The notes beneath the pieces are model-generated. The model made no database searches. It saw only the letters and a list, made by a program, of their open reading frames with translations, and was not told the origin of the DNA. A stretch of DNA of 64,000 nucleotides from Heligmosomoides polygyrus polygyrus. Lineage: Eukaryota; Nematoda; Chromadorea; Rhabditida; Heligmosomidae. Shown here piece after piece: positions 33,050 to 44,095 of the stretch. Position numbers and translations under genes: made by a program. Location: positions 22,855,923 through 22,919,922 of the forward strand of contig OX377201.1 in the NCBI GenBank assembly GCA_947396885.1. Direction: 5' to 3'. Position 1 is the first letter of the stretch. Every line of letters starts with the position of its first letter.

Positions 33050-34330
33050 ACAAAGCAGTGCAAGAGTCACGATGGACAAGATATGTGGGATGTGGCTCCT
33101 ACTGACGTCTCATACGACATAGCGAAGGTATGGTTCCGCAAGTTCAGGAACGGAGGCTTTTGCTTGGAGGACCACCCACGGTCTGGAAGGTCAGTGCAGT
33201 GAATGAGGAGCGCCTTCTGGAGCTGTTTCAAGAGGATTCTCGGCGTTGCACCCGTGAACCGCAAGTGGAAGTCCAGTGCAGTCACAACACTATGGCTCAT
33301 CACACGAGTGGTTTTGGGAAGACATGTAGATATGGCACATGGATACCGTATAACTTAGCGGCCACCAGCTACAGGTGCACCAAGATGCGTGCATGAACTT
33401 GCATGAGGTAAGTCCGAGTCTCAATGGCTAAACCACGACTCCGATCAGACTTCTTAACCCATCGAATTCTCAAAGAACACAACCTGCTGAAGGGCGAGTG
33501 CGAAGATCTAGAAAGACTCTCCGCCCAGGCCCGTAGAAGATTTTTCAAATGTTAAATACTACATTACGCTGCCAAGGGCTCTGTTTGTCATAGTTTCTTA
33601 CATGGCTGACGGTTACATTCACCCGGTTTATGTTGTTTCCTTCATTTTTGTGCTTCCTTTCAATCTGCGTGCTAGACAATTGTCTATGCCTTGGATAAAT
33701 AAATAAAATAAATAAATCGAAACTTGATGAATTTACGGCGGAATTTTTGCTGGCTCGAGAACCTGGTCATTGGCTCCGAAGCGTGAGTAGTTCATGTTAA
33801 CCACACGCGAAAGCGTCAGTCGCACCGAAGCAAGAATTTCGACGCCAATACCGGAACTTCAGATAATGCTCGGTGGGGTTGCAAAGGAGTCATTCACTGG
33901 CGGCTGCTACTTGCAAACGCTACTGCCACTAGCGATGTCCATCGGAAGCAGTTGGGATAACATTAAAGTAGCTCTTCATGGGAAACGAGACAAGATCTCC
34001 CTCTTTCAGGACAATGCGCAGGACATACGTCTCAGAAAAAACTCCACACTTTCGGATGGCATGTTCTGGCCTACCCACCGTATTCACCGCACATATCTTG
34101 CTCCAGCGGACTACCATCTGTTTCTTTTGTTGTCGAACCATTTGCGGGAGAAACAAATTGACGACAGCGAGCAACTTGGAAAGTGCCTCGTTGAGTTTTT
34201 CGTCAAAACCCCAGTTCTATAGAAATAGAATCTGCAAACTACCTGACAAATGGCAACCTGTTGTAGATAATAATAGTGCATAAGTTCGTCAGTTGTTGTA
34301 TGCATGGAACGAGGGAAACAAATGTGAAAA
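33050..34330 (+). pseudogene. Degraded mariner transposase with a LINE tail inserted
   Basis: Near 33110-33190 one frame reads VWFRKFRNGGFCLEDHPRSG, the second helix-turn-helix and linker of a mariner transposase. Near 33990-34140 the catalytic region appears in pieces (FQDNAQ for the second acidic position, then LAPADYHLFLLL with the third Asp). In between, about 33430-33716, lies unrelated sequence ending in ATAAATAAATAAAATAAATAA, a LINE 3' tail. Multiple stops and frameshifts; not functional. Confidence 0.65.
33430..33716 (+). repeat. LINE 3'-end fragment
   Basis: A short frame (LTHRILKEHNLLKGECEDL, then RRRFFKC and stop), then untranslated sequence and an (AAAT)n-type tail. It interrupts the degraded mariner. 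Confidence 0.5.
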
Positions 34331-34339
34331 ATTGCACAA

Positions 34340-34990
34340 GTGGCGGGACACTTTCCTTGCAACCTAATATTTGTTTATTTATTTATTATAAATACACCCG
34401 TACGGATAAGCGAACTGAATGCTTAGTAGAACTCGAACAATACTAAGAAACACAAGAGAAGAAACACTCTAACTCGGTGGTTTGATTTAGCATAGCGAAG
34501 GCATTGAGAACTAAGGCTCACCATGAGTGTGAGGCTGTGCGGCAAGGCGAGACAGCCAGAGGACATGTAGGACAATCAACCACGAGCAACACGTTCCCAC
34601 AAAATATGTTCTATTAACCTGGCTGCTGAAGGTTTCTTTTTATTGAGAGCAATGTTCTTTTTTCCGGATTGGCCTCAAAATGTGAGGCACAGTAGTGTGT
34701 CCGTCCGTCTGATCGTCGTTCCGTCCGCACGGTGCGCGCAGGAAGAGCGACACGTTTCTATCGCCAACTCTGGTCACTGCTCAAGAATGGCCAATGAGTA
34801 GGCTTCACAACAAGGTAACAAAATCGATCGAACGACCATCATCGATTAATATTACCCATTTTTCGCCGGAGCTGATCGTTCCATAGAATTCACAGCAGGT
34901 GAACGTTACCGATTATCGATTTTTCGGACAGCACTGCCTTGTTGTGGTGGAAATCGTGTGTTTGGAGGTCGATAAAACAACAAATCAATG
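34340..34990. other. No recognisable feature
   Basis: No gene supported. Confidence 0.4.
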
Positions 34991-34998
34991 CTATGGAC

Positions 34999-35238
34999 TA
35001 ATCAATCGATACCAGTCGATTTTATGGATTTCTCTTTAAATGGCTCGGTTGAAGTGCGAATCGCATGTAGTTTGGCGGCGTTTCTGGAACGAAGCCACAA
35101 CTAGCAACCAGAGAGGTGTTCACGCCACCAATCATACAGTCAATGCCAGTCGATTTTATCGATTCCTTTTTAGATGGCTCGTCTGGAGCACGAATCGCAT
35201 GATTGAGTTTGACGGCTGTTCTGGGACGAAGCCTTAAC
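34999..35238. repeat. Diverged direct duplication
   Basis: A block of about 100 bp (CCAGTCGATTTTATGGAT ... GAACGAAGCC) at 34999-35099 is repeated at 35138-35238 with about 20 percent change. Confidence 0.65.
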
Positions 35239-35432
35239 GTAGCTATATCAGAATGGTCGACTGCTAGTTAGTCAGGAATAGGCTACGCCGAGATTGGTTC
35301 CCTGAAATCCTTACAGCTCATACTTACGACCCACTATCCTTGCCTTCGATACAGGGCTGCAACATGTGGAGGATAACGGCGGAATGTACCGTAATCCATG
35401 GCTACCTTAGCAAAAAATTTGAGACTGATTTA

Positions 35433-36342
35433 TTAGGGGGGGGGGCAAAAGTAATGAGACAAATTGAAAAAAATCTTTATCTTTTTATAACTCAATTACA
35501 ACTCAACGATGCTGAGGAATGTATTTGCCATTAAGGGCAAGGACCTTGCTGCCATCGCTCAGCAAACTTCCTGATCCCATCCTTACAGAACTGCTTGAGC
35601 CTGGTGTTGATCAACTGCTCGATATGGTTGTCAAGGACTCCTTGGGTTCTTGTGTCCCTTCCCACCAGGAAGTCCCGTAGGCCCAAGAAGGATGGTAGTT
35701 GCATGGAGAGATGTCCGGCGAATACGGTGGTTGAGGCATGTGAACGTAGCCCAGCTGGCCAAGCTTATCCTAGGTTACTTATTCCCGATGGGGTGCGGCG
35801 TTGTCGAAGAGGAGGACCTTCTTGAAGCGCTGCGAATGAATAAGAGCGAGTCGCCTGCGCACCTCTTCTATTTCGTTCACCGTGGCCTTGGAGTTCATCG
35901 TAGTGCTCTTGGGAAACAGCTTCCGGTAAACCGATCCATGGGCGCAGACCCAAAAGCTCCAAAGGTGCTTCTCGCGTGAGCATCTCGCCTAGCGAATGTC
36001 GGTAACAGGTCACCAGGCCTCACCCAGACTCGCTGCTTGGCAGGGTTAAGGTAAAAGACGTGCTTCTCATCTTGCGTGACTATTGAGCCCAGGCTGCTCG
36101 GGTTGAGAATTGGGCGAGCTTTGCGCGACACAGGTCGACTCATCAGACTGGGGTTACGGCATGAGACAAACTGCGGTTTTGGCATGCTTTTGGAAAGGGT
36201 GGAAATGGCAACTTCTCAGGTGGCCTTCAGTAAGTAGCATACAAACATACAAATACGATAAGCACGAAACCAAGCTCCAGCCACGAGATATGTGGACACG
36301 GCACGGGGTGTCTCATTACTTTTGCCCCCCCCCCCCCCCTAA
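35433..36342 (-). mobile_element. Mariner element with poly-G inverted ends, copy 1
   Basis: The ends are TTAGGGGGGGGGGCAAAAG and its complement, flanked by TA on both sides (35431-35432 and 36343-36344). The minus strand encodes a broken transposase: TQDEKHVFYLNPAKQRVW (first catalytic Asp) in the 36185-35895 frame and, after a frameshift, the second and third acidic positions with a SLQDFL-like tail. Length is 910 bp against about 1.3 kb usual for mariner; the DNA-binding N-terminus is missing. It is the inverted sister of the copy at 44.1 kb. Confidence 0.85.
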
Positions 36343-36351
36343 TAGAAAGGA

Positions 36352-36740
36352 AACCCTGCTTTTGTTCGAAAAACAAGGTGGTTTCCCAAAATGTATGCTA
36401 ATCTCACCATTAGACGCCATTTTAAGCTGTCAGAATTATCGCCCAAATTAGGTGTTCAGCGCAGCTGCGTACAAAAACTTATGGTTTCATCAACGAAAAA
36501 ACGAGTTCAATGTAAATCAATACACGCTGTCACTAAAAGAAACACCGCCATATCATAGCCATTGTATGGCGCGATCTCAAACCTCCTAAATCCCCGGTAA
36601 CATTTTCGCCCATCAGAGCTAATAAATAAGTCATAGAGCTCTGCTGTTGCTTCAGAAATACGAATTTTTTAACCATATGAGTAACGGTGAAAATGGTCAA
36701 AAAATAAAGTTTTTGAGACACCCGGCATTTCTTCAACGAC
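36352..36740. other. No recognisable feature
   Basis: No gene supported. Confidence 0.4.
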
Positions 36741-36753
36741 CTTCAGCTTAATA

Positions 36754-36759
36754 TTTATT
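36754..36759 (-). promoter_or_regulatory. Poly(A) signal of secreted peptide gene 2
   Basis: AATAAA on the minus strand about 93 bp after the stop codon, matching the spacing in peptide gene 1. Confidence 0.6.
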
Positions 36760-36851
36760 AAATCCAAGCCTGAACAAACAGCGTGGTAACATGAACAAAC
36801 GCTATATACAAGGGACAAGCTGTGCCGTCCACGAATAGTGCTGCAGCCTCG

Positions 36852-37177
36852 TCAGTAGGACACCGTACGAACCACAGTACTCGTGCCATGCACCTGTGGA
36901 GGCGGTGGAGGTGGTGGACGTGGTGCGCCGTATCCTAGCGGTCTTCGATAACCGTATCCCACTGGAAAGAAAACACACCTCAAGTGCAGTGAGCATAAGC
37001 GGAATGGAGCTTCTTACCTGGCGCTGGTCTTACAGGGACCACTGGTCTGTACACTGGGCGGTAAGGTACTGGCGGTGGCACTAGCGGTCTTGGACCATAT
37101 GGATAGTATGATAGCACCATTCCAAGTAGGCTGGTAAAGAGGACGGCGACGAACAGAGCAGAGTTGAGACCACGCAT
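36852..37177 (-). CDS. Small secreted Pro/Tyr/Gly-rich peptide, two exons
   Basis: Exon 1 is 37177-37018, exon 2 is 36961-36852 (minus), with a 56 bp intron (donor GTAAGA, acceptor TTTCCAG, phase 1). The product is 89 residues. Residues 1-23 form a signal peptide (MRGLNSALFVAVLFTSLLGM). A YYPYGPRP segment follows, then PYRPVYRPVVPVRPAP repeats across the junction, then GYGYRRPLGYG, seven prolines and a Ser/Thr/Val tail. The start is chosen because TTTACAG lies 3 bases upstream, fitting a trans-splice acceptor; a longer in-frame Met upstream would cross that site. Intron position and phase, the GYG opening of exon 2 and the poly-Pro run are shared with the gene at 3.0-3.3 kb. Function unknown; cuticle-associated, gland or neuropeptide-like peptides are possibilities. 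Confidence 0.8.
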
Positions 37178-37335
37178 TTGCTGTAAAGTTTGCAAGATGA
37201 AGAGTGGGGAATATTTCATCAAAGACGGTATGATTCGAGAAAACCATCTACTTAAGAAGGATGCGAATAGAAGGCAGAGAATGGGCTACCGCAAACCGCA
37301 CCAAAGGCCTGACCTTTGGTTGGACGACTGGTGGA

Positions 37336-37350
37336 CCTTATATACAAGAT
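37336..37350 (-). promoter_or_regulatory. TATA-like element upstream of peptide gene 2
   Basis: TTGTATATAAGG on the minus strand, about 155 bp upstream of the trans-splice acceptor of the secreted peptide gene. Confidence 0.4.
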
Positions 37351-37939
37351 CCCAAGAGTGCCAGCGGAGAATAGCTGCTGACCCCGCCGCTGTGTAAAAG
37401 TCCGCCCGTACCGTTGTTCGGCGACCTGACCCTCTTTGTAGCGAAGGCCGACGGCCTTTCGCACCCGCTTATTGCTACTAGGAAGAGCGGATTCCTTGCG
37501 AGAGCTTTTAGCTCATCTTGCGAAGTGTTCCGCACTCTTATTGAGGGAAGAACTGTCGTGATATCAAGGTAATCTAACGTTTCTCAGTGGAAATTAAGGC
37601 AAGTCAGGACAGAAAAGAAGGCAAGACTGTAAGTGAACAGAAAGGGAATATTCCCTGAGATCGCCAGCGCTTCGATTCCGCCCAGTGCACAAGAACGCCT
37701 TAGCTGTTTTGTTGCCAGTGATATCCTTAAGAGATAAAGGACAAAGGATATAGGTCAGCGTTACTGAATCTGTTTTGTGGATGCGTTCTAATTCTACATC
37801 ATGGAGGTAATCCGAATGCGTAGTTGGCCTACACAATGACTCTTTTGCCCAGCCATTAGGACAAGCCGGAATGATTCATTGTTCACAGCTTAGTGTGGTT
37901 CCAAATTCCAAGACTCCGGAGGGAAAGAAATCGGATGCC

Positions 37940-38035
37940 TGTTTGGGGCTGGCAGGATCTGAACCAGGAACCGTGGTTCGGTTGTGCGCGACAGCCGGCC
38001 TTTCTCTGACTGGGCTAACAGACCCAACTTGAAAT
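37940..38035 (-). repeat. tRNA-derived repeat, diverged
   Basis: On the minus strand TTAGCCCAGTCAGAGAAAGG (A-box-like), GGCTGTCGCGC and GGTTCCTGGTTCAGATCC (B-box region) follow the order of the SINE heads elsewhere. The body is missing. Confidence 0.5.
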
Positions 38036-39100
38036 TTAGAACGCTTCGGAAAGGATTTCTAGAATTTTACTCGAAATAACAAAACGCCAATTTCTCATTC
38101 CCAGAGATGAAATCTGAAAGGAGTGAAATGACTAGAGAAATCTACTTCCTGTTAGTAACACAAAAAGTATTTGGTTGATACATAACTATGGCACAGAGCA
38201 TTGCGTCGGACCAATTCTTTCGACCGTTATAATATTTTGAATGTTGCCGCCTTTGTTCAATTTTCATATTCTATGAGTTGATAGGAGATTTCGCTGCGCA
38301 GAGAAAACAAACAAAAAATATAATTTTCAAAGCACTTAAACATATAAGGTGTTGCCTCCTAAAAATGAAAAATAATAAACCATTCTTCATAACACCAGAA
38401 AAGCTCGATTTTCGTATCATGGAGCTTTATGGCTTGAATCGCAGAGACAATAAGGAACAATTAACCAAGATTTGGGGGCTTTGTTAAAAACTAAATGTTT
38501 AAAAAGTCAGCAGTAAAATACGACCTGAGACACTTCGAAGAAGAGATGGAGAGCCTTGAAATCACGGAAATCATGGAAAGTCTTTTTCTGGATAAACGAA
38601 CGTACAGGAGAATAGGTGAAAGCAAAGCCAAAATTTTTCATAATTTAGCTCAGCTTGAGGTATTGCGGATTATCCTGCTGAGTAGCCCCTCACATAAAAA
38701 TAAAGAACCTCACTTACATAGTCTAGATCGGGCGCCTCTATGAGTGGATGTGTCACCAGCAACCTTTTATTTCTTTCATTAATAAAAACGCGCTATTTTC
38801 GAAAAGACGAGCTACGCATGTGTCATAAAGAGCGATTCATAGCTAAGGTATATGTATAATAGCTCACAGCGAAAGTATCCTGCTTGAACCATCGCTAAAC
38901 TTCGACGCCACAATCGAAGGATTCTTTTTCTATCTGACGTTCTGTCTTTTGCGTAGCTCACACTAAGTGCGTTGGAGACCTGAAAGCAAGCTAGTGAAAT
39001 AGAGCAAGGTTTGCCAATGAAATTATGAAAACAAGATGCAAAAATGTATCGAAAATGTGCTAATACGGCGCTAAATTCGTCTTACCAAAAGGAAAGGATG
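38036..39100. other. No recognisable gene
   Basis: Two short plus frames (38278-38487 and 38495-38743) have Lys/Glu-rich composition but no motif I recognise. Confidence 0.4.
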
Positions 39101-39159
39101 GGCTCCTGCAGAATGAAATGGCATTTGGGAGGGAAGTTTCTCAAATGACTTCGACTTTT

Positions 39160-39230
39160 CCAGGCTCTGAAGAAGGCGACAACGCCGAAACGTCTGCCGA
39201 AATAAGGCATTGTACCAATCTTGGCTATGC
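39160..39230. repeat. Single arm of the 59.7 kb foldback family
   Basis: CAGGCTCTGAAGAAGGCGAC..GCCGAAACGTCTGCCGAAATAAGG followed by CCAATCTTGGC matches one arm of the inverted repeat at 59.73-60.01 kb. Confidence 0.5.
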
Positions 39231-39941
39231 TAAACAAGCTGCTCGATTATTGCTACATCAAAGATGCCAAGGTTCATCGAGAGTCGAACATGGAATGTAC
39301 GGAAAGGAATTGGGTTTGAAGGCTACACTGGGACCTTGCAGATCCTCCAATCATATCGCATTCACATCGCTGTTTTTCCGTATTTCTTTTAAAAAAAACT
39401 TTCAGCGTAGAAATCTCATCGTGCACAAGAGGATCAAGCATTTTGATCGTTTATCAGTTCTAACTGTGTAACTGCTCGCTAGCAAAAAATCATTTCTAGC
39501 AGCTTTCTTCGGAAAGGTACACCAACTCTGCCGAAATCTTTCTCCATTGAAACGCTTAATTACAACCGAAGATATAATTTTACATATGAAATTAGGATAA
39601 GGATAATGGAAAAAAGGTAAGCATTAACAAATCTTTGTGGGGTATCCGTTTCTTATTCCTTCACAAGCTTCTCAGCCTTGAAGGACCGACAACTCCAACT
39701 TTGAATTTTACAAAACAGAGGCAGTCTTGAATAATGCTGCGGATGGTGCTGCAACACTTTCGACTCACGGAAAGGATCTCAAGCGTGTATATCTTAACGG
39801 TGAAAATGAACATCATTGTGACATCTCAACCCTTCAAATGATTGAAAGGATGTAGGCTTTTGCAAAGTTCTTGAACCTATCGGGTTTGGGTACCCCTCGG
39901 ATTACTACGAGATCGTCGGAAAGCAGCACCTTTCAGACGTC

Positions 39942-40060
39942 GAATAAAGGATAAAAGGCTAAAAGACGTTGCTGAACCCCTTTTGGGATGCGCCACGAAT
40001 TCCACTTCTAGGGGAAGTCGTGGAGGCGATTTTTATGCGTATTTGGTCATACAATGAGGT
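39942..40060 (-). repeat. SINE 3'-end fragment
   Basis: ATAAAGGATAAAAGG followed by CCTTTTGGGATGCGCCACGA, ATTCCACTTCTA, GTGGAGGCGATTTT and TTTGGTCATACAATGA is the 3' part of the SINE family; the tRNA-like head is missing. Confidence 0.7.
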
Positions 40061-40189
40061 GGCGATGTCAGTTCCTCCACGTGGTGCCACTGGTAACTCT
40101 TCGCTTCTGCGAGCTAAGTTAATCACGGACATTCGAGTACAGGCGACAGGCCCTAGTGACAGGCTGGCCTATGGAGATCCCATGTCACA

Positions 40190-43100
40190 TCACATGGTTG
40201 ATGACGTTAAGTGAGTATCGAGATAATGCTACGACGTCCGCGGGAGCCGACGCGCACTCGCAGAGCCCGGCGAGTGTGAGAAGTATGCGAGGGTCACTGA
40301 TGCGAGGACGGCATCGGACGGAAACTGAGCTAGTCCGAAAGTTCCGTAACGTAGGCAAGACCCGCGTAGGTACGCTGGATGTGGGTACATTGACGGGCCG
40401 CTCGTGTGAGTTGGCAGAAGCACTGGAGTGGAGAAAGATGATTTCTGTGCGGTGCAGGAGACGAGGTGGTCCTGTTGTAAGTCTAGGGACAGGCTTCAAG
40501 ACCATTCTGTGCGGCAGTCCCAGGACCACCAGCGGAGTTGGTGTAATCGTCTCCGAACATTCCCGAGACGCGATTATAAGCGTGGAACGTTTCAATGACC
40601 GCTTGATGAAGGCCGTAGTCGCTGCTGAATAGCGTATGTATCACTTCTTTTCTGCGTACGCTCCGCAGGCAGGCTGCTCTGAGAGAGCCAAGGATGAGTT
40701 TTGGACCCTGCTTGATGAAAAGACAGCAGAGGTACCGTCAGAAGACGCTGTCGTTATCGCAGGTGACCTCAACGGTCATGTGGGGACTGCGAAAGATGGT
40801 CACAGCTGTCACGGCGGTTTTGGATATTAAGCACGTAACGCTGATGGTGAACGAATCCTTGAGTATGCGGACTCGCATAACCTCATCATCGCGAACACCG
40901 TATTTCGAAAGCGTGACTCCCATCTGGAGTCGTTCTATAGCGGGAGCACCAAGACACAGATCGACTTCATCCTTGTGAAGCATCGCGATCGAAAGTGATA
41001 ACAGATGCGAAGGTGGTGCGTACGAGACTGTCGCCACACAGCACCGTCCGCTGATATGCACTCTTAAGTTCGCCCCTCCGAGGCTGAGGCATGTCGAGCG
41101 ATGCGGTCCACCGAGAATCAAGTGGTGGCGGTTGAAGGAAAACGCTGCAGCTTTTGTTTCTCGTATTCGGTTACCGACGGTGACAACCGTCGACGAAACA
41201 TGGAAAGATGCCACCGATACGATATTACAAGTTGCATGTTCTGAACTAGGCATGACTAAGTCCGGACGCCGCAAGATTGAGAAGTCGGCGTAGCTGTGTA
41301 CTAACGACGTAAGAGAAAAAGTAAGACAGAAGAAAAATTTATATCACGCATTCCTGCGCGACAAGACCGCAGACAAATAGCATATGTACCAGGAGGTGAA
41401 GAAAGCGGCAAAGAAGGCCGTAGCCGTTGCAAAAGCCGTCCATTATGATGATCTCAGCGATAAACTCGAGACGCGCGATGGTGAACGACATCTTTATCGA
41501 CTTGCCAAGGCACGCCATCGTCAGGCCGAGGACATTGAGAAATTCTTGGGCATCAACGATGAGAATGGCCATCTACTGACGAACCGCAAGAGGGCTATGA
41601 AACGATGGCATGACTACTTCGAGAGAATTTCGACAGTAGAGTTTGCCCATCCGCCCATCCCTTGTGTCCCTCCTACGCACGGTCCTGTGCAGAAAATCAC
41701 TGTGGAGGAGACGGAAGCGGCTTTGAAGAAGATGAAGCCAGGCAAAGCAACGGGCCCCGACGATATAGCGGCCGTCCTATGGAAGTTGAGGTTCTGGGGT
41801 CCTGATGAGTGGCTAACGAAGTTTCTCAACCAGGTTGTTACGGAAAAGAAGGTACCTGGTAGTTGGCAGGAAAGCACGACGATCCCGATATGGAAGAAGA
41901 AGGGCAGTCCTGCGGACTGCACGAATTACCGTCCAATTCGCTTGCTCTCGCACAGCATGAAAATCTTCGAGCGAATTGTAGATAGACGTATTCGCGATAT
42001 CGTCCAACTTTCCACCAATCAATGTGGCTTCGTAGCGGGCAGTGGCACCATCGATGACATACATGCTGCTCGTCTACTGATAGAGAGACATCGCGAAAAG
42101 CAGAAACCGCTACACCTAGCTTTTCTCGACTTAGAGAAAGCATTTGATCGTGTATCGCGTGAGGTTATATGGTACGCCTTACGACAACACGGTGTTCCCG
42201 AAGAGCTTGTTGAGTGGGTGCGCATACTTTACTCTGGTCCAAAGAGTAGTGTGCGAGCGCTAGCCGGCACATCGGCGGAGTTTCCTATCTCCGTCGGTGT
42301 TCACCAGGGCTCTGCGCTTTCCCCGCTCCTTTTCATTGTCGTAATGGATGCCATTTCGAGAGACCTCCAGAAGCCTACCCCCTGGATGCTGCTGTATGCA
42401 GATGACGTAATGCTTGCAAGCGAAGAGAAGAGCGAACTCGAGCGACAAGCGCAGGCTTGGTAGGACCGCTTGGCGATGTTCGGGCTCAAACTAAACGTCA
42501 AAAAATCTGAGTACTTGACGACAGACGTGAACGAAGCCGGGTCCATTGAGATCAATGGCACTGCGCTAGTACGAACGACAAACTTCAAGTACCTTGGATC
42601 TGCAATTGCGTCTGATGGTAGTCTGACGTTCGAGGTGAACTCGCGCGTGAGCGCAGCGTGGTCCAAATGGCGCTCGATGACAGGCGTTTTATGCGACAGG
42701 AAGATACCGGAACGCCTTAAATCGAAGATCTATAGAACCATCATCCGACCAGTAGCGATGTATGGAGCTGAGTGCTGGCCTGCAACCAAGGAGGTTGAGA
42801 CTCGCCAACGAAAATGCTGCGCTGGACGGCTGATGTTACGCATCTGGACCGTATTCGCAACGGTGAAATACGCCAGAGGTTTGATGTCGCTCCAATTGCT
42901 GACAAGTTGCGTGAAGCTCGCCTTCGGTGGTATGGCCACGCTCTTCGAGCTAGTGGTGACACTGTTAGGAAGATTGGCCTCAACATAGATGTGCCGGAGA
43001 ACGGCCTAAAGGGCGGCCGAAGCAGCGTTGGCTTGATACGTTGCATGTGAACCTAAAGGTTGCTGGTATCCATCCCGATCAAGCATTTGATCGCGTGAAG

Positions 43101-43196
43101 TGGGATCACCACACCAGAATAGCGGACCTCGCCTTGATGCGGGACAAACGCCGAAGAAGAAGAAGAAGAAGAAGAAGAAGAAGAAGAAGAAGAAGA
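40190..43196 (+). pseudogene. RTE-type non-LTR retrotransposon, nearly full length
   Basis: The endonuclease is split by stops: RVGTLDVGTLTGRSCELAE (about 40355-40410), QETRW in another frame (about 40455), then ISVERFNDRLMKAVV, YAPQAGC, VVIAGDLNGHVG and IDFILVKHRDRK (40580-41000). The stops are at 40630-40632 and 40828-40830. The RT frame 41384-42463 carries KATGPDDIAAVLWK, FLDLEKAFDRV, QGSALSPLLF and LLYADDVMLASEE. TAG at 42461-42463 interrupts it, and the same frame resumes at 42464. After a frameshift near 42820 comes the C-terminal LRWYGHALR region. It ends in (GAA)n at 43155-43196, as RTE elements typically end in short tandem repeats. Not functional. Confidence 0.85.
43155..43196. repeat. 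(GAA)n tail of the RTE element
   Basis: About 14 GAA units directly after the RTE C-terminal codons and immediately before a SINE body. Confidence 0.9.
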
Positions 43197-43390
43197 ATTG
43201 GTCATACAATGACTTGTGGTGGCCAGCGGATGAACAAGTCAATGTTTTATCCTTTGCAGACGAGTCCCGTACGAACTCACCGACCCCGGATGAATAGAAG
43301 GCTAGGCTGACCTGAGCGGTAAATCCTGAATGGATTCACGGTGCGTGCGAGAGTCAGCACCTCCTTCAACTGCGCTTCACGCGCTCCCAA
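43197..43390 (-). repeat. SINE copy fused to the RTE tail
   Basis: It starts mid-body (TTGGTCATACAATGACTTG), includes the GACGAGTCCCGTACGAACTC and ACCGACCCCGG blocks, and ends with the head (CTGCGCTTCACGCGC). The SINE 3' end normally found before TTGGTCAT is missing and replaced by (GAA)n. Confidence 0.75.
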
Positions 43391-43399
43391 ACATCGAAT

Positions 43400-44090
43400 A
43401 TGCAGAAAAATCTAAAAATACTGCAAGCTCAAGGGCCCTGCATTACCTGACCCTGCACATATATGGCAGCATTTTTGCGCCTTTTGCGTATTAGAAGTTC
43501 GGAAGGTATTGCCTTGTGCGGTTGTGCGATCCATAGTAAACTATCGGGTCCTCGAACTCCGTAGGTTCACGGACGTTTGAAAAACGGCATTTTTCTATTA
43601 CTTAAGGGTGAAGATTCTCGCTTTGGTAATCATTTTCGTGGTTCATGCTTACGCCTAGGAGCTTTCCTCGATCAGCATAATGCTACCTATATAGAACAAT
43701 ATCGCTCCTGTTGTAATGCGGCTGGTGGAACTCCTAGCGGCTCCGGGAAGGAACAGTGCTGGTGGCCTTATGGTAGCTACACCAGCTACATTATACTGTC
43801 TTTTCGTTTTTGGGCGGAATAGGCGCAAAGAACTGCCGTTTTCCTCCCTTCAAAGGGGCCTATTCAAAAAACAAAAGCTAATCCGAATCCAATGTAGGCG
43901 ATCTAGGGGGGAGCCCGGTTTTCACACCGGAGAGGTCTCCGCCCGCTTTTGCTCCGCCCATTTGTACCAATTGACGGCGCACACTGCCTGCATTAATTAG
44001 ACGACGCAAAGTGGAACATTTCCCTCCCTCCTGCAGCTAATGCTGCTGCAGGTTTAACGAGCTCTGCAGGTACTACTACTACTATCCTGC
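43400..44090. other. No recognisable gene
   Basis: Two overlapping frames of 80-95 codons (43577-43822, 43716-44000) lack domain or splice support. Short (TAC)n near 44070. Confidence 0.4.
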
Positions 44091-44095
44091 TATTA

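Noticed and set aside
43041..43310. Arg-rich (or Lys-rich) proteins across 43.15-43.2 kb
   Set aside because: Translations of the (GAA)n RTE tail.
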